Source: MGIIb-P sp963934015 (GTDB taxonomy: Archaea > Thermoplasmatota > Poseidoniia > Poseidoniales > Thalassarchaeaceae). Taken from it: DNA of 49,023 bases. The notes beneath the pieces are model-generated. The model did not search any database and had not been told where the DNA came from. It saw only the letters and a program-made list of their open reading frames with translations. Made by a program: the position numbers and the translations under genes. Within the stretch, counting starts at the first letter, position 1. Each line of letters begins with the position of its first letter. Below, in pieces: positions 1 through 7,957 of this stretch. The DNA lies in assembly GCA_963934015.1 (NCBI GenBank), contig CAWVWT010000012.1:1-49023 (forward strand), written 5' to 3'.

Positions 1-86
1 ACCACATCATTATTCATCATAGCATATCCACCCATTGCTACTAACATTAGCATAGCGAGCAGTCCAGCAAGAACTTCTTTGCGCAT
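1..86 (-). CDS. Partial CDS: N-terminus of a secreted or membrane protein
   Basis: Reading leftwards from an ATG at 86-84 there is an open frame of 28 codons that runs off the left edge. The visible peptide starts MRKEVLAGLLAMLMLVAMGG: two early basic residues followed by a hydrophobic stretch of about 16 residues rich in Leu, Met and Ala. That is the shape of a signal peptide or first membrane helix. The rest of the protein lies outside the window, so its function cannot be said. It is transcribed divergently from the exporter gene that follows. The 217 bases between them (87-303) hold no other gene I can support; a weak AT-rich stretch near 261-270 is the only promoter-like element seen. 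Confidence 0.6.
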   Translation of the reverse strand, partial: MRKEVLAGLLAMLMLVAMGGYAMMNNDV

Positions 87-303
87 ATTTCTGACAGATA
101 TGATTAGTACTTTGATGATTCCGCAATCTAATTGATGATTATGTGTGGTATCACCTTCAAAGTAGCCTCATCATCTTCGACACTCGAACTCCCAATTATT
201 CAGCGTGATGGAAGTAATATTCTCATCACTCCACAAGATGAATCTTAGTTCAGGATGATGAGATATACACCCACTCAAATAGGGGTATGAATCGCGCACC
301 CTC

Positions 304-2601
304 ATGGGTAGAGCCACAGGGTACCGCAAGGATACTTTCTACCGGATGGGGCTGTTTAGCCACGATCGTCGGAAAACAGTAATCGCTCTATCATTGGTCG
401 TATTCTTTGGTCTTGGGAGCCTTATTGCAACAGGCAGCGAATTCACAGATGCTTTCGATGGAGACGAGATGGAATCTTACCAAGCCCATCATATGATTTC
501 GGAAGCATTCGCAAGCAATGAATCCGAAGGTGGGGGTGGACTTTCAGGGGGCCGGGGTTTCCGCATCATCTTTGCACACGGTGAATGGAATGCCTCTAAC
601 CCTCAATTTGCAGAGGCGGTAAATCTTACGATTTCAGGTTTTTCAAATTCACCAAACATAGAGTCTATCCTGACACCTTGGAACACCGATTCAAACCTCA
701 CATCACGTCACTATTCTGATGATGGAAGTCACATGAGGGTTGATGTTGAATTCTCAGCAGACACCGACGCAAAGGATGCATATCGAAGCCTCAAGGACGA
801 CATCAAGTGTGGGGATTTGTTGTGTTGGCGAACGGGCGACGTAGCCATAGATACAACCTTCGACGACCGTATGGTTGAAGATCTAATCAAAGCCGAAATG
901 CTGGCTGCACCCTTAACGATAATCCTCCTCATTATTGTGTTCAGTAGCGTTGTAGCTGCCCTCCTTCCTGTGGCCATTTCAGTACCAACAGTCATCAGCG
1001 GCGTTGGCCTTATTTTTTGGCTAAGCCATCAAATGGATGTCAACAATTACGCGATGAACATCGTCAGTCTGATTGGCATTGGTGTATCCATAGATTATTC
1101 ATTATTCATCGTAAATCGATTCAGAGAAGAACTTCTCAATGGTCACGATAAACGTGAAGCGCTAGCAATAACCAGTGCCACTGCTGGAAAAGCAGTATTT
1201 TTCAGTGGAATCACAGTCGTAATTGGGTTAACCGGCATGCTATTCTTTGAAGGCACAGGTCTTCCCTCCATGGGAATTGGTGGTGCACTTGCAGTTGCAC
1301 TAGCCGTATTCTTTTCGACAACATTCTTGATGGCGATTTTATCTATTTTAGGCGAGAATGTAAATCGACTCAAAGTTCCATTCGGCACAGCGAAAAAAAC
1401 CGAAGAGGAAGGACTGTGGTTCAAACTCGCAGATTTTGTCATGCGCAGACCGGTTTTATCTCTCATCCCCGTCCTCATTCTATTGATTGGAGCAGGTACA
1501 CCTTTCCTCAATGTCCAATTAGGCTTAGGCGGAATCGATTTATTGGCCCCAGATGAAGAGGTTCGCGTAGGTAGCGAAATTCAGGAAGATGAATGGGCTG
1601 ACTTTGGAGAAGCAGAGGTATTCGTTGTTTTTGATTTGCAAGGCACAGAACGATTCAACAATGAAACAATCGACACTTTCCATAATTTTTCATCCTCGAT
1701 CGCTGAGAGGGATGATGTTTCGTCCGTCTTCAGTATATATTATCCAAATGCAGATTTGAATGCAACGAATTTGAAGACAATCTATTCATTACCAACTGCG
1801 CAACAACCCGTGACAATTCAGGAATTAGTGAATGCCACATCAACAGAAGATGCAATTGTCATTCGGGTTGTATACATCCCCGAGCCAGGCTCACCGGAAG
1901 CCCACACATTAGTCAAAGAAATTCGCTTGATGGAAGACGAAATTCCACACCAAGGCAAAGTCGGTGGGTGGGCGGCAATCAGTGTAGATATCATTGACGA
2001 AGTCTATGAAAAAACGCCCATCGCCGTCACTTACATTTTATTATGCACTGGCATCCTTATCTTTATTCAAGTTCGCAGCGTCCTTATTCCACTGAAGGCC
2101 ATGGTCATGAATATCCTCAGCCTCACTGCATCTTTTGGTATGCTGGTGTATGTTTTCCAAGAGGGCCATGGCTTTGAAGATTGGATGAATTTCACACCTC
2201 TATCGGTCGATCCAACCACTCCAGTGATCATGTTTTGTATTGTGTTTGGTTTATCGATGGATTATGAGGTTCTCATGTTGAGTAGAATTCATGAAGCCTA
2301 CTTGGAAACAGGAGACAATACGGAAGCCGTTCGGCGCGGGTTGCAACAAACGGGCCGCTTGATTACGGGCGCGGCAGCGGTAATGGTCATCGTCTTCGCT
2401 TCATTTGCCATTGCCACTGTTCAAATTATCAAGGCCATTGGCTTAGGGTTGGCTCTAGCAATTGCCATTGATGCAACACTTGTGCGGGCCATTGTAGTTC
2501 CAGCGACAATGCGCCTCATGGGTGACTTGAATTGGTGGTCCCCGAAATGGTTGGCAAAGTGGTTCCCCCCACACCAACCCAACAGGGACGAATCAGAGTA
2601 A
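304..2601 (+). CDS. MMPL/RND superfamily exporter
   Basis: A 765-residue integral membrane protein of the RND/MMPL type, which uses an ion gradient to export lipids or other hydrophobic compounds. The two-fold layout is visible: a first membrane helix at about residues 23-43, a large external loop to about 195, and a block of five or six helices at about 200-350. A second external loop follows (about 405-580), then a second helix block to about 745. The helix-4-like segments carry the expected acidic signatures: IGIGVSIDYSLFIVNRF in the first half and FGLSMDYEVLMLSRI in the second. Each is a G-x-x-x-D-Y motif whose Asp is thought to relay protons in this family. An in-frame ATG at 346 (peptide MGLFSHDRRK) is an equally good start. 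It converges with the next gene, overlapping its end by 9 bases. The substrate is unknown. Confidence 0.88.
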   Translation: MGRATGYRKDTFYRMGLFSHDRRKTVIALSLVVFFGLGSLIATGSEFTDAFDGDEMESYQAHHMISEAFASNESEGGGGLSGGRGFRIIFAHGEWNASNPQFAEAVNLTISGFSNSPNIESILTPWNTDSNLTSRHYSDDGSHMRVDVEFSADTDAKDAYRSLKDDIKCGDLLCWRTGDVAIDTTFDDRMVEDLIKAEMLAAPLTIILLIIVFSSVVAALLPVAISVPTVISGVGLIFWLSHQMDVNNYAMNIVSLIGIGVSIDYSLFIVNRFREELLNGHDKREALAITSATAGKAVFFSGITVVIGLTGMLFFEGTGLPSMGIGGALAVALAVFFSTTFLMAILSILGENVNRLKVPFGTAKKTEEEGLWFKLADFVMRRPVLSLIPVLILLIGAGTPFLNVQLGLGGIDLLAPDEEVRVGSEIQEDEWADFGEAEVFVVFDLQGTERFNNETIDTFHNFSSSIAERDDVSSVFSIYYPNADLNATNLKTIYSLPTAQQPVTIQELVNATSTEDAIVIRVVYIPEPGSPEAHTLVKEIRLMEDEIPHQGKVGGWAAISVDIIDEVYEKTPIAVTYILLCTGILIFIQVRSVLIPLKAMVMNILSLTASFGMLVYVFQEGHGFEDWMNFTPLSVDPTTPVIMFCIVFGLSMDYEVLMLSRIHEAYLETGDNTEAVRRGLQQTGRLITGAAAVMVIVFASFAIATVQIIKAIGLGLALAIAIDATLVRAIVVPATMRLMGDLNWWSPKWLAKWFPPHQPNRDESE

Positions 2602-4029
2602 GAAACCACTGAGATCATCCATGATTCTCAAACAATTCTCATCATCAGGTGAATGCTCAAGCGCCGTCCTCGCCGCATCAAAAGCCGCCATCCGGTTACC
2701 CAATGCTTCGTGTGCCCGTGCTAAATTTGACCAAGGGTGGCCCGGTGCATCATAGCGCTGTGAACGGGTCGCGACGGCCAACCATGGCACGGCTGCTGCA
2801 GGCTGCTCCATCTCCAAAAGAATGGCCCCGATATCATTCCAAGGATTACCCAACCGTTCATCGGTTTCAATCGCCTTCCGACACCAACCAAGCGCACCCC
2901 ACGAATCATCTGTTTCTGAAAGTGCCCAACCGAGGAAGGTGGCCGATTCAGCAGTGGGTGCCAAGCGAAACGCCTCACCCTGGTGTTCGGATGCAAGTTC
3001 AAATATCCCCATCTGCAAGAGAACGTGCCCCATCCGGAACAAATCATCTGCGATGTGCTCTCTAAAACCACCTGATTCCCCTTCGGGTATATCTGAGTGA
3101 ACAGGATCCATCGAGTACCACACACGTTCTATCATATCCAGCATTCGTGCTGGGCCAAACCGATCACGAGTAGGCTGTGAATTGGCCACACACCATGCTT
3201 GTTCATTCGACAAGCGATTAACATCGATAACTCCCCACGGTTCAACATCGGCTCCCGTTTCAAAGGCAACCAACACCTCTTCAGGCCAAGGGTCGACATC
3301 CCAACAAGCAACCCATTGAGCCATCAACTCACCCTTCCCATGATGCTGAATTAGCTGCAGCATACTACGACCTTCATTTTCAATTGGTAGAACAGCATAC
3401 CCTTCTTCTTGAACACGCACCATGATGCTGAGGGGGAGTGAAGGGAACATGCCGGTTGAGAGAACCCGATCGAATCCACCATCAGGGGTACACGCGTCCA
3501 ATTGACCAACACCAATTACTTCAATTTCACAACCAAATGCATTGGCGACAATATCAAGTCGTAAATCACCCCACCGTTCTTCCAATACTTCTCGCCGCAC
3601 CTCGTCTGGTTCAAGAACAACAATTCGTTTTGCACCGATATACATCAGCAACTCAGTCCACCAATTGCCACGGGGCCCCAATAAGAGAACGGTGTTGCCT
3701 TTTTCAACCTGGAGGAGCTGCATGATTTGACAAGTTTCAAATAAACCCGGTAACAATGAATGATGCATATCCACCCCCACCCACCAAGGCATCCTCAAAC
3801 TGGAAGATTCAAGATTATTCATTTCATCTTCCAGAGGAAACGACAGAGCGTGAACACCCCGTGGGCATTGACGCATAGCATCTAGAACATCTTCGAGCTC
3901 TATCACACCAAATCGCGCCAACCGATCCATGTGGATTTGGTGATTTGGCAAGAGTGGCCATTCTTCCACAAGAGGAAGCGCCCCCACATCACATGAGGGT
4001 GCACCAGATAGCGGCGGATTCGCACTCAT
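2593..4029 (-). CDS. PCMT-like SAM methyltransferase domain fused to TPR repeats
   Basis: A protein of about 478 residues with two parts. Residues about 85-260 look like a divergent protein-L-isoaspartate O-methyltransferase fold. A segment preceding the fold resembles the PCMT region leading into motif I, then comes the SAM-binding strand-loop VLLLGPRGNWWTELL, followed by an acidic ribose-binding end (VVLEPDE). The usual G-x-G-x-G has become G-P-R-G-N, so catalytic activity is uncertain. Residues about 325-470 hold three to four TPR-like helical pairs (for example GHVLLQMGIFELASEHQGEA), usually a protein-binding scaffold. I place the start at the ATG at 4029; a GTG at 4065 would add 12 residues. 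The stop lies within the end of the convergent exporter gene. The role is not established; methylation or sensing of a protein partner is inference. Confidence 0.7.
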   Translation of the reverse strand: MSANPPLSGAPSCDVGALPLVEEWPLLPNHQIHMDRLARFGVIELEDVLDAMRQCPRGVHALSFPLEDEMNNLESSSLRMPWWVGVDMHHSLLPGLFETCQIMQLLQVEKGNTVLLLGPRGNWWTELLMYIGAKRIVVLEPDEVRREVLEERWGDLRLDIVANAFGCEIEVIGVGQLDACTPDGGFDRVLSTGMFPSLPLSIMVRVQEEGYAVLPIENEGRSMLQLIQHHGKGELMAQWVACWDVDPWPEEVLVAFETGADVEPWGVIDVNRLSNEQAWCVANSQPTRDRFGPARMLDMIERVWYSMDPVHSDIPEGESGGFREHIADDLFRMGHVLLQMGIFELASEHQGEAFRLAPTAESATFLGWALSETDDSWGALGWCRKAIETDERLGNPWNDIGAILLEMEQPAAAVPWLAVATRSQRYDAPGHPWSNLARAHEALGNRMAAFDAARTALEHSPDDENCLRIMDDLSGFLL

Positions 4030-4116
4030 GCGTGACGAGTTTCCAAATGAGCACTTGAAGAACACCCCTCAGTAATTCTCTCGGAAGGCGATTTGTAAAC
4101 TGTATTTGTGGAGCCG

Positions 4117-4908
4117 TCAACGCAACAATTCATCTACAGATTGCACAATCAAACTAGGTTGTTGCTCGCTACTAGAATACAACAACGCATCAACATCCTC
4201 CATGGTCGCCTCTCCAGATAAAACCAGAATCCCTTCGACACCTGCCCTGGTTGCCATTGCAATATCTGTGTATAATCGATCTCCCACCATGGCACATCTG
4301 GATGGGTCCAATCCCAAGGCCTCTATTTTATGCAATATCATGCCAGGTTGAGGTTTACCACAGATGTGTACGGGACGTACCCCAGTTGTAGCTTCAAACA
4401 TTGCCATGTATGCACCGGTATCTGGAAGTCCACCATCAGGAGAAGGGCAGACCGTATCGGGGTGACTGGCCACCATAGGTACACCCTTGTGCATGTGTAT
4501 CGAAGCGGTTGCAATTTTGTCATAGGTAATTTCCGTATCATAGCCTAGAACAACAAATTCGGGTTGGTCTGATTTTGTAGAAATACCCTCGGATTCCAAC
4601 ATTTCCCTCATACCTTCCGTACCTACCAGCCAAGTATCTTTGACACCATTTGCAGCCAACCATGAAAGTAAATCATGAGTGGACAAGAGTACATCATCAG
4701 CGGTTGCTGGTATACCCAACCCACTCAATTTCTGCACGTATTGATCAACAGAACGACTGCTATTGTTCGACAAGAAAAACCGACGTACTCCACGTGCTTC
4801 ACAGCGCTCAAGAAATTCAAGGGACCCCGGTATCAGACGATTACCGAGGTAAATAGTGCCATCGAGATCGAGGAACACAGCATCGATATCAGCTAAACTT
4901 GAATCCAT
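4117..4908 (-). CDS. HAD-superfamily phosphatase, NagD/phosphoglycolate phosphatase type (subfamily IIA)
   Basis: A 263-residue soluble hydrolase. The nucleophile motif DLDGT sits at residues 14-18, with Asp14 as the expected phospho-acceptor and Asp16 as general acid. FFLSNNSSRS (about 44-53) is motif II, with the S-N-N that follows in NagD-like enzymes. ICGKPQPGM (about 182-190) supplies the motif III lysine, and MVGDRLYTDIAMA (about 207-219) is motif IV, binding Mg2+. Length and the C2-type cap between motifs II and III match subfamily IIA. Substrates in this family include phosphoglycolate, glycerol phosphates and nucleotides; which applies here cannot be read from the sequence. It starts 9 bases after the stop of the geranylgeranyl reductase gene, so the two are probably co-transcribed. 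A link to isoprenoid or glycerophosphate metabolism is therefore possible but only inferred. Confidence 0.88.
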   Translation of the reverse strand: MDSSLADIDAVFLDLDGTIYLGNRLIPGSLEFLERCEARGVRRFFLSNNSSRSVDQYVQKLSGLGIPATADDVLLSTHDLLSWLAANGVKDTWLVGTEGMREMLESEGISTKSDQPEFVVLGYDTEITYDKIATASIHMHKGVPMVASHPDTVCPSPDGGLPDTGAYMAMFEATTGVRPVHICGKPQPGMILHKIEALGLDPSRCAMVGDRLYTDIAMATRAGVEGILVLSGEATMEDVDALLYSSSEQQPSLIVQSVDELLR

Positions 4909-4917
4909 ACCATCACT

Positions 4918-6303
4918 TCAGAATAATAGAGTCTTGATCATCCACCATTTGGAATGGAAATCGCCTTGTGCTTCCTTAGAAGCAATCATATCAGTTAGAG
5001 CAAGTTGTAATTCGGTTTTCTTGACGGCCTTACCGATAAAGAAATTCATCAACCACTTTTTCTTGACTAAACGTTGTAGTTTGTGTGAGTTTGTTAATTC
5101 CGCAGAGAGTTCGCCCCACAACTTATGCTGATATTCATTAGCAGATTCTGAAGTAAATCCCTCCTTGTGCTTTTCGAGGTCAAAGACATCCGAAGCCAAT
5201 TTTGCTGAAAGAAGTGCATTACCAATCCCTTCACCTGTAAACGGGTCGACCAATGAGGCAGCATCACCGATGCACACAGCACCTGCCATCGCCGCACGAC
5301 GCGGCTGAAATGATGGCGCATTTTTCCGCGGACTACCGAATGGAAGTTGCCAACCCTTACCAGATTTCTCGACCATTTTTGCATTCGCAAACCTCTTTTT
5401 GAATTTCGAGTCTTCGTTGATGACCCAATCTTGCAAGGCCCGAAGTTTGACTTTTTGTTTGTCCATTTCTGCGATGACCATCCCGATTCCAACATTCACC
5501 ACACCATTTCCGACAGGGAAGATCCAAAAATACCCTGGAATCACACCATCGATAAAATGAATTTCGATTGCACCCTTCCAATCTTCACACCCTCCGACAC
5601 CAGTCCAGTATTCTCGATATGCACCGCAGTAGTGCGCTTTGTCAACCATTGGCTCACCGTGGTGGGCAACAACAGCTCGGGCGACCGGACAATTGTAACC
5701 ACCAGCACCGATGGTGAGTGGTGCTGTAAAATGGAAACTATTTTTTTCATGAATACCCGAGATACCAGTGACGGCCCCCCCTTCAATATGAACTTCCTTG
5801 ACTGTGAAGTTTTGAATCACCGACCCACCAGTTTCTAGCACCTTTTCATTCGCATTTCGGAACAGCAAAGAGTCGAATTGCTTCCGGGGCAAACTGTAGC
5901 CCGCTTCCCGGTTTTCAACTTCATCTTCAGGGAGGGAAATTCGAACTTCTTTGCCGTTGGGCGCACCAAAGATGATTCCATCGACTCTGAAATGGCTCGT
6001 GTTTTCCAATACCGTCTTGACACCCAATTCTTCGACATGCTTCAGTGATTTACCACCAACAGCATCACCACAGGTTTTGTCGCGAGGGTAGACGGCTTTT
6101 TCCAATAGCAGAACCTTAGCACCTTTCATCGCCATATATGCAGCAGCAGCGCTACCACCCGGGCCACCACCAACAACGATCACATCGAAGGCTGTACCAC
6201 CATCGGGAACCGCCCCCGAATCAATTGGTAATTCCCAATCCATCAACGCACCTATCAGGTGCCTATCCAACACGGTCTTCAAGCGTTGGGGCGGCCATTT
6301 CAT
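4918..6303 (-). CDS. Geranylgeranyl reductase family FAD-dependent oxidoreductase
   Basis: A flavoprotein of about 461 residues. It has the FAD-binding Rossmann motif VVGGGPGGSAAA (G-rich core at about 45-50), the family signature K-T-C-G-D at about 76-80, an aromatic YFWIFP segment, and the second FAD motif CIGDAASLVDPFTGEGI at about 345-360. In archaea these enzymes saturate the geranylgeranyl chains of membrane lipids or quinones. I chose the ATG at 6303 because a strong Shine-Dalgarno sequence, GGAGGTG, lies about 10 bases upstream; a TTG at 6354 would extend the protein into the divergent cutA start. It is followed closely by the HAD phosphatase gene, suggesting an operon. Whether it acts on lipids or on a quinone side chain is not decidable here. 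Confidence 0.88.
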   Translation of the reverse strand: MKWPPQRLKTVLDRHLIGALMDWELPIDSGAVPDGGTAFDVIVVGGGPGGSAAAAYMAMKGAKVLLLEKAVYPRDKTCGDAVGGKSLKHVEELGVKTVLENTSHFRVDGIIFGAPNGKEVRISLPEDEVENREAGYSLPRKQFDSLLFRNANEKVLETGGSVIQNFTVKEVHIEGGAVTGISGIHEKNSFHFTAPLTIGAGGYNCPVARAVVAHHGEPMVDKAHYCGAYREYWTGVGGCEDWKGAIEIHFIDGVIPGYFWIFPVGNGVVNVGIGMVIAEMDKQKVKLRALQDWVINEDSKFKKRFANAKMVEKSGKGWQLPFGSPRKNAPSFQPRRAAMAGAVCIGDAASLVDPFTGEGIGNALLSAKLASDVFDLEKHKEGFTSESANEYQHKLWGELSAELTNSHKLQRLVKKKWLMNFFIGKAVKKTELQLALTDMIASKEAQGDFHSKWWMIKTLLF

Positions 6304-6327
6304 GGCATAAGGCCACCTCCCATTCCC

Positions 6328-6642
6328 ATGAGCACTGAAATATACATCATCCAAACAACCCTTCCAAGTTCATGGATTGAGGCCGAAGTCGGTGCATTTT
6401 CCCAATTAATGTTGGAATCTGGTGCGGCTTGCGTACAACATTCATCGATCCAATCCACGTACAAATCGGAGGGTGAAATAAAAGCATCTCAAGAGTGGCG
6501 ATTACAACTCAAAGCCACCACAATTCAATTGGAAAAAGTCCTATCTTCATTGAAGCAAAATCACCCATATGAAATTCCACAAATTATTCATTGGTCTGCC
6601 GAATCGACCCCAGAATACGCTGAATGGGCCCAATCAGTCTAG
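6328..6642 (+). CDS. cutA: CutA1-like divalent cation tolerance protein
   Basis: A 104-residue protein, the normal size for CutA1, a trimeric PII-like fold protein linked to copper tolerance in bacteria but of unclear role in archaea. Family hallmarks are visible: the GAACVQHSSIQSTYKSEGEI segment (matching A-A-C-V-N...S-x-Y-x-W-x-G-x-I, with the usual Trp replaced), the middle LKATTIQLEKV strand-helix, and the strongly conserved HPYEIPQII at about 81-89. The start is the ATG at 6328; upstream in-frame codons lie within the divergent reductase leader. The start region is only about 25 bases from the reductase start, so the two divergent genes share a very short promoter region. The PLP enzyme gene follows 47 bases downstream. 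Confidence 0.88.
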   Translation: MSTEIYIIQTTLPSSWIEAEVGAFSQLMLESGAACVQHSSIQSTYKSEGEIKASQEWRLQLKATTIQLEKVLSSLKQNHPYEIPQIIHWSAESTPEYAEWAQSV

Positions 6643-6689
6643 ACGCTTTCATCGCTTGGTTGAAATGCTGAACGACATCCACCAGTACC

Positions 6690-7886
6690 ATGGCCGACGA
6701 GGATTCGGACAAGCGCTTCGCAACTCGCTCAGTCCATGCTGGCACCAAACACATTGAGGGCGCAGTCAATACGCCTATTTTCCAATCCTCGACATACTAC
6801 CTTACCGATGAACGCTATGCAGGGTGGGCTGCTGGCGCTCAACACACACTCATCTATTCGCGATTATCAAGTGTCAATTCCGAAGCATGCGTTGAGAAAA
6901 TCTGCGCCATGGAAGGCGCAGAAGACGGCGAACTGTTTGCCAGCGGGATGGCGGCTATTTCCACTGTTATGATGGGATTATTGTCCAATGGCGATCATGT
7001 AGTTGCCAGTGCAGATGTTTACGGAGGAACCTATGGGTTGATGACTGCAGAATTACCCAGATTCGGTATCGATGTCAGCATGGCCGATATGCAGGACCCA
7101 GATTCGTACGAAGCAGCCATTCAGGAAAACACCAAAATGCTCTACATCGAGACACTTTCCAATCCAGTATTGAAGGTCTGTGATATTGAGGCTATGGCAG
7201 CAATTGCCCGTAAGCACGACCTCCTTCTTGTCATCGACAACACATTCACCTCGCCTTGGGGCTGCCAACCCGTTGCAATGGGGTGTGATCTTGTCATTCA
7301 TTCTACGACCAAATATCTCGGAGGCCATTCAGACATTGTTGGTGGTGCTGTTGTTGGACGTAAGGACCTCATAGCGGAACTTTTCCCCAAGAAAGTCCAT
7401 TTTGGGGGGGCCCCCGACCCCCATGCTTGCTATTTGCTTGAACGAGGTATGCGAACACTGAGTGCAAGAATGCCAATACATTGTGCAAATGCGGAAGAAA
7501 TCGCCAAGCGTTTGGAGGCACATGGGAAAATTTCCAAAGTCATTCACACTTCTTTGCCTAGCCATCCTGATTACGATGTCGCCCAACGAACCATGCCCAA
7601 AGGAACAGGCATGCTGGCCTTCGTAGTCGAGGGAGGAGACGATGCCGCATTACGATTTATGCGCGGTCTAAAACTTATTTTCGAAGCAACAAGTTTGGGT
7701 GGGGTAGAGAGCTTGATAGAGTGTCCATACAATTCCAGCCACATGTTCATTCCAGAAGATGTACGCCACGCCGCAGGTGTAGTTCCCGGCTTCGTTCGAG
7801 TCAGCATTGGAATCGAAGACGTCGAGGATCTTTGGCAAGACATCGATCAGGCCCTTGCTCAACTCTTCAATGATGCCCCGGCCTAA
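6690..7886 (+). CDS. PLP-dependent trans-sulfuration enzyme (cystathionine gamma-synthase / beta- or gamma-lyase family)
   Basis: A 398-residue cytosolic enzyme of the Cys/Met metabolism PLP family. Visible hallmarks are TRSVHAG near the N-terminus, YSRLSSVNSEACVEKI (normally Y-S-R-x-x-N-P-T), FASGMAAIST (PLP phosphate-binding region), IETLSNPVLKV, VIDNTF and the Schiff-base lysine in HSTTKYLGGHSD (Lys208). The C-terminal SLGGVESLIECP and GFVRVSIGIEDVEDL match the family substrate-carboxylate-binding end. These enzymes make or cleave cystathionine, or release methanethiol from methionine. The exact reaction cannot be fixed from motifs alone. The N-P-T of the family signature is changed to S-S-V-N-S, a small oddity. 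No other methionine-pathway gene is adjacent. Confidence 0.92.
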   Translation: MADEDSDKRFATRSVHAGTKHIEGAVNTPIFQSSTYYLTDERYAGWAAGAQHTLIYSRLSSVNSEACVEKICAMEGAEDGELFASGMAAISTVMMGLLSNGDHVVASADVYGGTYGLMTAELPRFGIDVSMADMQDPDSYEAAIQENTKMLYIETLSNPVLKVCDIEAMAAIARKHDLLLVIDNTFTSPWGCQPVAMGCDLVIHSTTKYLGGHSDIVGGAVVGRKDLIAELFPKKVHFGGAPDPHACYLLERGMRTLSARMPIHCANAEEIAKRLEAHGKISKVIHTSLPSHPDYDVAQRTMPKGTGMLAFVVEGGDDAALRFMRGLKLIFEATSLGGVESLIECPYNSSHMFIPEDVRHAAGVVPGFVRVSIGIEDVEDLWQDIDQALAQLFNDAPA

Positions 7887-7957
7887 GCCAATTGTAGTTC
7901 CAACAACCACTCGCCACCCGGGGATTGAACCAAAACCTCAACCTGCTTGGAGGGAAT

